From Lithospermum erythrorhizon (Eukaryota > Streptophyta > Magnoliopsida > Boraginales > Boraginaceae), in the NCBI GenBank assembly GCA_019722365.1, contig JADFUC010001527.1, positions 1-64,000 on the forward strand: 64,000 nt of DNA, written 5' to 3'. Position 1 is the first letter of the stretch. Each line of letters begins with the position of its first letter. Shown in pieces: positions 12,901 to 24,700 of this stretch. The position numbers and the translations under genes are program-made. A model generated the notes under the pieces. It saw only the letters and a program-made list of their open reading frames with translations, made no database searches and was not told the DNA's origin.

Positions 12901-13260
12901 TCAAAAACATGCTATAAGTATAGTACTATTTCTAACGGAGTTCATATGATTATAAATCAAAGGTTTTCATTGTCTCAAAAAAATGAAATGTAGTGTGAAT
13001 ATCTTCTTTTGTGCTGCTTATGCTGTGCATTTCCAAATTTTCCTTTCATCTATGTACTGCAGTGAGAATGTTTTTTTATATATTTAGGATCATTTTCTGA
13101 ATTTCTTCTTACCTCTGTTTGTGTCTATGCACAGATACAGTTCTTAATTTGCTGACTCTCTAGCTCATGAGCTTAGGTGTGTGCAGTTTGCATAAATAAT
13201 CAATCTCTAAGTCAAATCTGTTGACGTTTTTTGTTGAACAAGAGGTGTAGAATAGTACCT
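9975..13260. other. Intergenic AT-rich region, possible leader of DUF1644 gene
   Basis: No coding region is supported. From about 10,900 to 11,250 the sequence is very AT-rich. A CT-rich stretch around 11,280-11,420 could be a transcribed leader of the downstream DUF1644 gene, separated by a long 5' UTR intron, but no clear donor was found. The phrase ctcgtgactatg occurs twice (about 11,998 and 12,158), a minor local repeat. Confidence 0.35.
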
Positions 13261-13279
13261 CAGGCAGTATTATATATAG

Positions 13280-15022
13280 ATGGAGGATATTCAGCTCTAT
13301 ACTAACTGGGATGATATTGTATGTCCCATATGCTTGGACTTCCCTCACAACTGTGTGCTCCTTCAGTGCTCCTCACATGATAAAGGTTGCCGTCCCTTTG
13401 TGTGTGACACAGACCACCTGCACTCAAATTGTTTGGACCGGTTTAAACAAGCACATGGAGTCCTTTCTGGGTCACAGTTGGTACCATCGAATGATGTAAA
13501 TACTGTAGAGAGCATGAACCACACAGGTTCAGAAGCCAATGACAAGCCATTATGTCCCTTGTGTAGGGGAGGAGTCACTGGATGGATAATATTGGAAAAT
13601 GTCCGTGTGTACTTGGATGAAAAGAAACGGTGTTGTGATTTAGGCAAGATGTGTTTTGAAGGATCCTAAGCAAAGAACCTGGAAACATGCACTACTTGAG
13701 CATCCTAATGCTCGACCGCCAAAATCGATCCTGCCAGGCAACTTGATTGGGAAAATTTTCAGCAATCCTCTGAAATCATCGACGTTCTTAGCACTATACA
13801 TGCAGAAGTCCCCCGTGGTGTGGTTTTAGGCGACTATGTGATTGAATATGGAGATGACAACTCAGATGATGATTTCGGTAACTTTCCCAGGGATGAAGGG
13901 AATTGGTGGACATCTTGCATCTTCAGAACTTCTAGAAACAGAAGAAGGTCAAGAGTGAGTGATGCAAGGAGAGGAAACCGACAGTTGAGTTATGATGCTT
14001 CAATATCTGATGAGGGTTCTGTGACATCATTAGAATTTGCAGATTATAGAGCCGATGAGACTGATGATGAGTTGATTAATGCAAGTGGTCTCTCACAGAG
14101 TAGAGCAGGTCAACGAAGGTGAGTTATATCTATTTAGTAACTTCCCCAGGGATGAAGGGAAATGCGTTCTATTTGGTTGGTTATGATCTTGCATGTCCTG
14201 GTGTATTTTATGTATATGTGTTGTATTTGATTGTTTATGATCTTGCATGTTCTAGTGTATTGGTTTTCTATGTAACTATGTATTTCACACCCTTGATCAA
14301 TAGAGAGGTTGATGTTTATGTTTAAATTTATGGCCGTGGCATATCAAACTCTCAACTTGTAATAATTTCTGCCTTAGAAGAGGGAAGAAAACATACCATA
14401 ACAACTTTCACTGAGGAGTTAATAAGTTTCCAGAATAGTTTGATTTAGAAAAATCATCTACTGGTCATCGGAAAATACTACAGAAAAAGATGAGCCAAAC
14501 ACTCTATGTTGGATCATCTAAAAATAAATGGATAGATGGTTGCTTTTGAGTGTTCATCTGCCTGTAAAGCTGAGATGTAGCCTGCATACTAATTGATTTT
14601 TATTATTTTGTCTTGTCTCAGTTCTTCCGTGAGACGCTGCTTCGGCTTCTAGGACAAATCTGGCAAGCTATTTTATTATGTTTCTTACTTTGATGATCTA
14701 TAGTTTTACTCTTATTTACATGATAAGTCTTTTTGCCCTCTCCTGACCTGCCTCTTGCAGTTTGTTTACTGTGTTCGACTCTATGTGTTCCTCTATCCAT
14801 AGATTACATAGAATGTTGATAAATGACTGTTAAAAATTTATCTTATTCGTATTAACTACTATAGGAGGATTGTTTCTTATGCGGTTTGTAGAATCGATAT
14901 GCTTTGTGCGTTCAGTAATATTGTTGATTTATTCATACTCGGCGTCTTAATCTTGCAGTTTGGTTAGAAAGCAGACTTATGGTCTCAGAAGGAATGGTGA
15001 AGAAGGATTCACTAATAACTGA
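13280..15022 (+). CDS. DUF1644 family RING-like zinc-binding protein
   Basis: DUF1644 proteins are plant-specific with a RING-like Cys/His cluster; some are linked to stress responses, but the biochemical role is not settled. The main exon (13,280-14,118) encodes WDDIVCPICLDFPHNCVLL, then CSSHDKGCRPFVCDTDHLHSNCLDRFKQA in pieces, and the second Cys pair in CPLCRGGVTGWI. After KKRCCDLGKMCFEGS the raw frame stops at 13,669, but the family sequence resumes about 50 nt later (DPARQLDWENFQQSSEIIDVL, then VPRGVVLGDYVIEYGDD, DEGNWWTSCIF and the RNRRRSRVSDARRGNR block), so one or more small indels lie at 13,665-13,720. A gtgagt donor at 14,119 joins to an exon at 14,959-15,022 ending ...RRNGEEGFTNN-stop. 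The ATG at 13,280 is the first in frame before the domain. Confidence 0.85.
14137..14270 (+). repeat. Short repeats inside the DUF1644 intron
   Basis: Positions 14,137-14,161 repeat, with one mismatch, the 25 nt of coding exon at 13,878-13,902 (both contain cagggatgaagggaa). Immediately after it a ~27-nt unit beginning ttatgatcttgcatgt occurs twice, at about 14,181 and about 14,240, roughly 58 nt apart. These look like small local duplications; no function is implied. Confidence 0.7.
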
Positions 15023-15957
15023 TTATGAGGCCAATAATGCTCATATGGCCAATAAAGCTCTGTACTCTTGTTTGTTGAATGATCTATCTACTCTTAAGAC
15101 TGTGAAAACATTTAGTTGGAGATATTTACTTGTTTCAGAAATTTAATTTAGGTGGATCAGATATAGCTTGTGTTAGTTTGGTTAATGTACCTTAGCATTT
15201 TTATTTATGTGGGTGGGTAGAGCAATCAAAGTAAGATATACAAATAAAGATTCCTTAGAGCATCTACATCAGGTTTTATCAAATATAAGAATTACTTTTT
15301 TACTATTTACAAAATACCAAATTCCCTATTACAATCCTCGTACTATTAATAAAATACATAAACATATAGAAACATTTACACAATTTTTTTTTTTTTACAT
15401 TTTCAATTGAACTCCATTGTAATTTATTGTTTTGAACTCCATTGTAAAGATATATAACGATTCGAAAGTTCGGTTCGAGTTCGAACAAAATACCGAAAAA
15501 TTCGAACTTTCAAGGTTCAATTTGAACGGTTCAAAGTTAGAATGAAATGCTGTAAATCAATAAGTATTTGAGGTAATGATTAGACAAATTTGATTCAAAG
15601 ATGGCTCATTTTCACCCATATCGAACAACACACGATCTTTTCAAAGGGTGCGTTATGTATGATCTCACTGATTTATCTTCCATTGAATACACATCATATA
15701 CCAAAAAATCTCACTGAAAAAAGGCCATCTACTAAATAGTTGAATCCAAATGAAGGCTGTCACTGATTGAATACAGGAGTCCTCATCCCATATAGAACCA
15801 TTTCTGACTCTCTGCAGAAGTAGAAAAAACATCGAGGCATCACAACAGCCCACTTGAAAATTTACTTCCTAGTAAAAGAAAAATATTCAATTAATGGCAA
15901 CAGTAATGCTTATGCACTTTAACGACACTAAGTATACGACGCCAAGGCCGCATCGCG
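15023..15957. other. Intergenic, no gene seen
   Basis: This holds the probable 3' UTR of the DUF1644 gene and AT-rich spacer. At about 15,463-15,545 there is a patch dense in ttcga/ttcgaa words (repeated short inverted elements around gttcgagttcgaac). No reading frame here resembles a known protein. Confidence 0.4.
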
Positions 15958-16129
15958 TAGCTTTGTTACACGTAATTTTATTGTTATAATTATAACATGT
16001 AACATAAAATTGGATAATGAATTATTACATTTCATTATTATAATTATAAGAAAGAATATAAAATTGTAGTAGAAAAAATAAAATTATCGAATAAATATAT
16101 TTTATATATTTTAAAGAGTATCAATATCC

Positions 16130-16305
16130 TCAGAAAAGATCGCCTACCTCCTCTTCTTACGCTTTAGCGTGATCCATAAAGAGATTGTATTCTGGCTGTG
16201 ATGGGAATCATGCCAGAAGCATTTAACACTCTAATACACGAATGATAATATTATAAAGCATTTATGATCACCGTCAGAAATTAATAAACTATTTAAATCA
16301 GAAAA
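16130..16305. mobile_element. 160-bp insertion with 8-bp direct repeats inside copy A
   Basis: Copy A contains 16,138-16,297, absent from the corresponding place in copy B. It is bracketed by the identical 8-mer tcagaaaa (16,130-16,137 and 16,298-16,305). Copy B has one related sequence at the empty site. An 8-bp duplication is typical of hAT-type insertions, but I do not see clear terminal inverted repeats, so the class is open. Confidence 0.6.
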
Positions 16306-17699
16306 TACTTTTAAAAATATACTCTATATATTTTAAACTTTATTATCTAAAATTCAATTGTCATACTTAAATCGCCAAAATTTCTCCATCTTCTCGCTCT
16401 TTTATTTGTTAATCGTTTGATATTTTCTAACGCATCATCATCTTTATCAAGCATCAATTTCATACTCATTTTCAGCTCTTTTGTTGCTTACTATTTTTAT
16501 TCTTTGTTTGGTCGATATATCTTTTTTTAGTGTATCATTCTATTTTTATTATATATAGTTATTCACTCATATTGGTTTCAAATTAATAATTTGTCTCAAC
16601 TAAAAGAATATTAAGCAAACCAATGTTAATCCTTTGGTATCTTCTCTAACAATTTTATTTTCTAAATTAAGAACTATTATGCATAATTAAAAGAAAATAA
16701 TATGAAATCATATCATTGTTCTATTTCATCCATAATTAATTGTGAACTCGCTCAAAGATAAATGCGGAGTTTATGTTTTCATACTGATTTTATGTTTGTC
16801 AAAGTATTAGTATTCTCAATTACGCTCTTCAAACGCGAATTCTTAATTTTGTCTATTATGTCCGGTATTTGGCGTATCATTTACGCTCTTGATAGTTTTG
16901 ATTGAAAGCAGCTTATTCTTTATTATTTTCAATTCTATTTCATTCATATTTCCTCCTAATATTTAATATATGGGTAAAATAAAAAAACAATGTAAGCTAA
17001 TGTGATATCTACTGAAAATTCAATAATGTAAAATTTGTAATATATATGTAACTTGTATGTATATTACAAACTAACATATTATCTGTATTATTGTTTGAGT
17101 ATCTACATCATTATTGTTTGAAATACAAAATTTAAAACAAAATTTTTTTCTCAAATTAACATATATAGCATAATATAATATGAAAATTTTATATGTAATA
17201 ATTGATATTATCTCAGATATTTAATTTTAATAAAAATGAACAAAAACCTATCCTTAGTCTAGAAATAAATCACATATTTGAAAAACAATAACAATAATAA
17301 GTTCTTAATAGCATTTACTTAAAATTATACTTGATATGTTTGCCTTATATTTTATAAGAATTATAGTTTCAATGGAATATCAATTCACATGGCTCACGTG
17401 TACAATCGATTGTTGTTATAATTTTAGAAAATTGCTTGAAGAAGATGTCAATGATGCAATCACGAGTATATAATTTTTTCCGTATACAAATTCTTCTATT
17501 TCTCAGATAGGAATACTAAGACAATTATGATCATCAAAGACATTTGTATATATTCACTGCCTAATACATTATTATCTACTGATAACTATAATCATCTAAG
17601 TAAATTAATGACTTCTATATCTTTGAGAATCTAACTAAAAAACCAATATAATTTTTCAATAATTTAAATATAAAAGTTATAAATACTACATGCTAAATT

Positions 17700-18340
17700 T
17701 ATTTCTAAAAGTCATATTTTTTTTCAATAATCAAAATTATTTAAATTTCAACCAACAAAATTTCAAAATTATGAATATTATATACTACCTCCATCTCTAA
17801 AAAGATTGTCTAATTTTATTTTCAATAATCAAAATTATTAAGAATCAACCAATAAATTGCTTAATACTATATACAAAATCCATCTCTCAAAAGAAGTCTA
17901 ATTTTTTTTCAATAATCAAAATTATTTAAATCTCAAATTACAAAATTTTAAAATTATGAATATATAATACTACCTCCATCTCTAAAAGATTGTTCAATTT
18001 TCTTTTTCAATAATCAAAATTATTAAGAATTTAACCAATAAATTATGAATACTACATACAAAATTCATCTCTAAAAGAACGTTCAATTTTTTTTCAATAG
18101 TCAAAATTTTTTAAAGCTCAACCTACAAAATTTAAAAGTTATGAAAAAATCATAATACCTCCATCTATAAGCGCACTGATTTTCTTTTTCAATAGCTTAA
18201 ATTATTTAAAAGTTTCAACAATCAAAATTTAAAATTCTATAAATATTAAATTTCACATCCATCTCTAAAAAGATCATTCACTTTTCTTTGCTCAATACCA
18301 AAATTATTTAAAACTCAACCAACAAAATGAAAGAATTAAA
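17700..18340 (+). repeat. Degenerate ~95-bp tandem array in copy A
   Basis: About six to seven imperfect units repeat the pattern ccatctctaaaagat, then ttttcaataatcaaaatta, then tcaaccaacaaaattt, then attatgaatac. The reverse-complement pattern (gttgagttttaaataatt, ttagagatg) fills about 40,600-41,290 in copy B, so the array belongs to the element and predates the two insertions. Confidence 0.7.
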
Positions 18341-18659
18341 AAGACTGCATACCATATACAACTTATAATAGAGTCCAGAATTATTCTTAACATAATACTT
18401 TTGATTATTCAAGTAAAAATTATGTGTCAATTTTTGTATCAAACTTAATAATTTTATTAAGTAGAGTCCTATAATTTCATACCATATACAACTTCAGAAT
18501 GTAGTCCCTACAATAAAAACAATTCTATTTGTACGTAGAACTCCTATATTATGTGATTAGATTGTAGCTTCATTTTAATTAAAATTTATCAAAAATACAA
18601 TTATACTTTTATTAAGGGTATTTTAGTCCATTCAAAAGTGAAAAACTTTTAAGCATAAT

Positions 18660-18660
<1 letters not shown>

Positions 18661-18720
<60 letters not shown>
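18661..18720. repeat. (AT)n microsatellite
   Basis: About 60 nt of uninterrupted ta repeats mark the right edge of inverted-repeat copy A. Confidence 0.95.
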
Positions 18721-18723
<3 letters not shown>

Positions 18724-18797
18724 AATACAGCTACCTCGGCTCATACACGAGGTGGAAGTATTGGGATTGGCATCACAACCATGGAAAAAGTAAGATG

Positions 18798-21700
18798 CTA
18801 GTGATGATATTTCTGTCCTTTGAGAATAGTCCAGGATCTGTAAACCAATGGCGAAGAATGAAATGTATGTACAAAATCTTTAACTCTTTAAGATTCATTT
18901 ACACTACCACTTAACAAGTTTTTAAAAACAAGGATGATAACTGGCCTAGTTAATATTCATTTGATGAATACAGTTATACAGAGTAATATAATTAGGCAAC
19001 ACAGAAAGCAATAGCATTATGTCTCTCACTTCACTCTTTAACTTCCATCAGAGTGCAAAACAGATATTGTCTAACTAACCTGTAGAGTTGCTCCATGACT
19101 ACAACTAAGGCAATTTCATGATTCAAGACCAATGAAGACAACCGGATTGATGTATTTGCTCTTTCTCGCAGTTGTTTCCCGTGTCCGTAAGGTCCGCCAA
19201 TACAGAACAACAAACTTGATGATCCCTGCTAGAAAGTGAACAGGATGTTATCCTGGCTTTACAAATAGGATACCAAAATGAAAGATCGACCAAATGCTAG
19301 TCTACTGGATATATAGTATGAGCTTCTCCATTTCCTAGGTAGGGACACGAAATTCGTCCAAACATTTATTTACTCCAATAACCGCAAAAAACCATGATTA
19401 ATTTAGAACAAATCACAAGATCTAAAAAAAGAAAAAGCTTCTTGTACTGAATTCCCAGCATCCCCAATTAGAGAGGCCATTTGCTCGGATCCCACATCAA
19501 GTCCCTTCTCATCCAGCATGACAACCTGAATGCATATATAATCATATAATAGATATCCGAGAAATGATCTGCATGGTGTGCATGTGATTTAGTTGAATAT
19601 TCAGCAGATTAACCATAGAATATGTTAAGATATAAGTTCTTACTATGTGATGCTTGTTACATGGCCGTTCTGAGGTAGAGAGAATTATTATCTTTCATAT
19701 ACAATGAGATTGTTAAAATTTATGGCACGAGAAAGTAATTCTGGAAGAATTTAAAAATGAAATGTACAGAATTATTTCATTGGCCATGATGGCTGAAGTT
19801 TGTGCGTGTATTTCTTTATCCAATAAGTGGGATTTTAGCAATACCCATTCGTCAGATCTGATAAGCCCCATCACAGCCGTATCTTCGTGGTCAATTTGAG
19901 CTAGCACATCACTGCCAAGAAAGGTTTCTCAATACCAAAGACAGACTTCTAATGATGTAAATACCACTAAACTACCAGCTAAATGATGGCTTCAAAGTGT
20001 CCTTTAGTGCATCATATATTTACAGAAGATTGAAAAAGGAGTTTTCAGAGCTGATGCAGGTTGAGTTAATTCAAATCTGTTCAAAAACTGCAAATTTGCA
20101 TTATAGACAATTCACATTGTAGACATACAGATTACACTTTTCTGCTTTGGCCATCCCATCGATGAACTAATTAGACAACAAAAAATGTCAAAACAGTCTA
20201 TATTGTATATTCAAGGAATTCAGAAATCATATAATTTCCAATCAGTTACTAAACTATTCATATTGTGATATGAAGTTAGCCTGAACTCTGTATTCACATA
20301 TGCATATATGATGCACCTCAATAACACTATGAATTTGGCACACTATGTGCACCGTGCATCAAAGCTCGTACCTAGGTCTTATACTTTCATTCCATCACCA
20401 TAATATCATACTTCCTCGAGCCCGAAATAAAAATACTCAATGCATCCTCATATTACCATATGATTCTACATTATTATGATTACTAAAGGCAATCCAACAG
20501 CATTATCACTAGTACCTCAGTAAAGCATTAATTTTTTACTCTCTCCATCACATAACTAGCCGTTCCTCTTTTCCATTAATCAACATTTGTAGGGAACTAA
20601 TAGAATACTTAACTATACAACAATATTTCAGAAAAGAATAATACAATACTCATACGTAAATACACGAAATGATTACAACAAAATGATATAAACCGTGATG
20701 GAGTCACGCTATAATGCTTTACTTAAACGTGATTCGACATTTTCCTCAAGGCCATGATAACAGTAGACAAGATGCTTTCCAAGATAAAACCACCTCACGA
20801 TCAGCTTCACTAGCACTATGAACCGATCGACGAACCGCATACGAGTTTTGAATATCACCGGAACAAAAGCAAAAAAAGAGATAATGGGAGACCCGAATTT
20901 TGTTTTTTCTCTTCTATGAATCAGCGAGGTTCTCACCTCGGAGGAGCCGCCGGATTGAAAGCTTAAGAAGCATCCAAATGAACAAAATCGTTTTTCCGCA
21001 TTAAGGCACCTAAACACCTTAACACCTAATTAAACGTATCATTACGTACCTGCCATTATTGCAAACAAATGGCCGGAAGCTTTTAAAGTCCGATTTCAAT
21101 TTTAAAAATGCAAACTAAGCTGATAGAGCAAAAGTGTCGCATCGACTTCTTTTTCGGAATCGCATTCAAGGCCCTCAAGAAAGTCGCATACATACGCATT
21201 CTATCTACAATTTCCGAGCTTATTTTCCTCGGATTGCACGCCATGGCGAGCTGCATGTTAGAATTTCAATCAATTTATTGTGTTTTATGAGCTTTATTTA
21301 TAAAGTTGAACTTTACTCTCACTCGCTCCTATGCCAGCATAAACACAATTTCCAAACTTCCATTTTTCATTCCAAGTTTTGCACAACACATAAACATACA
21401 CATGTGTTGCCAAATTTTGGATTCACAACACTCTCATTATCCAACATCCCCCACATGAATCAAAATTTGTATTCAACCAAAATCAATAAATCCAATATCC
21501 CCCACAGGATACAAATTTGAAAAAACTTTGACTCGATAATCGGTGATAGCAACAAATCCACCGATTCCCGTGATACGACATAAGTGAGCGATAGTCTTCG
21601 AACCTTCCCTCGCGTAGAGCATGCTTACATTCACCAATGCATACAAGAGTACGCCGGCTGCCTTTAACTAACTGTTGCAAAGAAATGACGACATATCACA

Positions 21701-24700
21701 AGCTCTCGATCCGACACGTGACGCTTCCTCACTATCGTTGCATTTGCCAGCCTCGACACATGCCCTCGGTTCTCATGAAGTCGTCATAAGAAACGCACCC
21801 TCCGAGTATTTCTCTTGTAAAGAAATTCTTACTTTAGCTCACATAGGCACTCCTCATATTCTTCGCTTCAGTAAGCTGCTTTACTACTTCAAGATCTCCG
21901 CAGTCATTAAAAGCATAACTTTAACCTTATTCACAGGTATCACTGCCTCATCTGGTGAATGTGTAGCTAAACTCGCAGAGCGATCTACTTTATGCAATAT
22001 GAGCCGCTTGTCCCTGAACCCGAATCTCGGGATCTCCAAATACCAACTAGGTCAAGGCTGTCACTCATCTCGCATTTTTCTCGTGGAGTTTTCAATCCCA
22101 TTCTTTTCGATGAATTCTCACTAATTCCTTTTCTCAACCCTTGGTCAACGGATCCAAGAATGCTATTCTTTGGATTCATATGATCAACAGCCGAGGCACT
22201 CAATTGTCTGAATTTATTATGTCGCCTAATTTAACGTGTCTCGACTTCTTCTTACCATTATAGGCAAGTATGGCAAGATTCCTCCCAATCGCAAACTCAT
22301 TGTCACAATATATGCAAATCGAGCGCAGTTTTTACACTATGGAATGTCCTCAAGGAATCGCCTTTTAACCATTCGGCTTCTTCCCCACACTCGTTTGTTA
22401 TAAATTTAACTCGTACTCCACGCGATCCGACAATTGGGCTGCTTGCTTGAGGATTTCCATGACACAACAAGACTGCCTAAAGCGAATACATATCCACTCA
22501 AGAAATATTGAATCACCGGTATCCGAGATCCAATTTGCATTCGCCAGACTTCGCTAATGCAAATTCTGACACCAGATAAATAAGACCCCATAATTCCGAG
22601 TATGTCTCAAGTACTTAAGTAGTCGCACAATAGCTTCCCAATGATCGCTACCTGGATTACTCAGATATCTACTCAATTTGCTTTCATCGAATAAGCTATA
22701 TTCGATCTAAGACAACTCATCAAGTACAATGGCATCTCCCAATAACTTAGAACTCGGTATTACACACTTTCCCAATTATTCTTAATAAGTATCGATGTTC
22801 ATCCGTAGTTTTATATGGGCCCCAAATCATTTTGGCAAAATTTTCCAAGAATCTTACTCCATACAGCGACCGGGTTAACACTAGACCATTAGAGTTCGCG
22901 ACAATACGGACTTTAATTACATTTGCTTCGTCCCATGTCCTTCATGTTCAACTCGAGTTCAACATGTCTTTGGGCGGATCAATTATCATTTGATTACTAC
23001 CAACAATACATGTCATCCACATGTTGTAGAATTATATATCCATTCCTAGTAGATTTTACATAAACACACTTGCTTACACTCATTTATTTTAAATCCACTA
23101 AAGTACTCTCACAAACTCTTGTCATGCCATCAAGCAGCGCTTTTAACTCCATACAAAGATTTGAAAAGCCGAGTAGACTTTCTTCTTTTACCTAGAACTA
23201 TAAAGCTCTGTCGTTTCTATGTAAATTTCTTCATCTAAATCTCCATTTAAGAAATTTATGTTTCTACATCCATTCGACGTAGACTTAAATTGCACAACGA
23301 CGCAATTTGTCAGATAATCCTAAATGGACGTTATCCTTGTAACGGAGTACGACAAAATACCAGTCCTTCTTTTGTCTATTCCCACAAACGACTATCCTAC
23401 TTTTGTACTTATCTATCGTTACGTTAGAATCGAATCAACTTCACTCGTATAGCTTCCTTCCAAAAAGCAGACCATCAACACCTCGACAACCTCGTAAAAG
23501 CTCGATGCCCTCCGCTGCCATAATGCTTACAAAAATCGACCAAACAACTTCGAGACGCGTTCTTTTTACTACGCCGAGGTTCTTCGTCCTCGACTCTCGC
23601 TACCTCGACTATCCATCGCCTCGCGTGACGACACTACCCTTGAAGTTCACGTGGTACTTTGATGTCGAAAAATTACCTCAGATTTCATCGGAGCATAATA
23701 TGTTCTAAGAACGTGACATTCCGTGACTCCAATATCAGACTTTATTCACTGAATTACTCACTTTTATGAACAAGAAATCGATATCATTACTATCAGGAGC
23801 GACATTCCAATAAAAATTGCATCAACCGCTTTAGGACCAATAGTCACCTGGTTAGGATAAGGTACATGACCTTCACCAAACACCCCTACACTCGAAGATA
23901 TTTGTAGGTTGGAGCTCTACCTTTGAACAATTCAAACGGGGTCTCAAGGAATTTTGTTCAAGAGACAAGCAATTGTGAAAAGACGCTTCCCCCACATTTC
24001 GAGGTAAGTCCTAACTTAACAACAAGGCGCTCATCATCTTTTTCAATGATCGATTTTTCCTTTCAAAGAACTTGCATTAGACGGGGAGAATACGTAAGCG
24101 TGTCACTGCAAGTACAATATCATGCTCGCACAATTGACTTAAAACGCATATACTACCAATTCTATCACTTCAACTAATTTTATCTTTTCTCAAGTTGATT
24201 CTCAACTTTTCTTTATAAAGCGCAAACTTTATCGATTGCCTCATTTTTACTTTTCATCAAGTATACATAGCTTAAATTTTGTACTATCATCCGCAAAGCG
24301 CGATAAAGTACTCATTTTCACCTTCGACTAACCGGGCTCATATCACGTACGTCATCGCGGAATGTAAAGACGGTGAGGCTTATTATTTCTAACCACGGTC
24401 GAAATGTCGCTTCCTCGCCGATTTTGCTTCAACACACGCTTCAATTGTAATTTTATCGAGCAATCTATTGCGATGCGATCCAACTTCATCATTCTTCGCA
24501 AAGAATTAGTGTCTTGTACTTACCTGGGTCCTTACTACGCCATAAATTAGAATACTCAAACATAAGCAATATTCGCTTTATCTTATCTTATTCAGAACTA
24601 TTACATTTATTTCAAAAGCGGCCATCTAACACATAACCTTTCCAAATAAACATGCCTCTAATTTAAAAAGTACAACTTTAATGTACTCCACCATGCTCTA

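Larger units (their letters stand above)
15958..18720 (+). repeat. Long AT-rich dispersed repeat, copy A (inverted relative to copy B)
   Basis: From tagctttgttacacgtaat onward this block matches the reverse complement of about 39,850-43,162 over nearly its whole length, with many substitutions and small indels. It opens with a palindromic terminus (gttacacgtaa ... ttataattataa ... catgtaac). It carries a stretch shared with copy B around 16,380-17,000, then a degenerate tandem array at about 17,700-18,340, and ends in an (AT)n run. No coding frame of note. It behaves like a non-autonomous transposable element of undetermined class; TIRs and a target-site duplication were not found. Confidence 0.75.

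Noticed and set aside
17000..18340. Regularly spaced repeats as a CRISPR-like array
   Set aside because: Units are degenerate, AT-rich and continuous without unique spacers, and the genome is a plant's; it is a tandem array inside a dispersed repeat.
21675..22203. Plus- and minus-strand frames that could be small genes
   Set aside because: They lie inside the Copia element; the minus frame is its decayed RNase H tail and the plus frame is the shadow.
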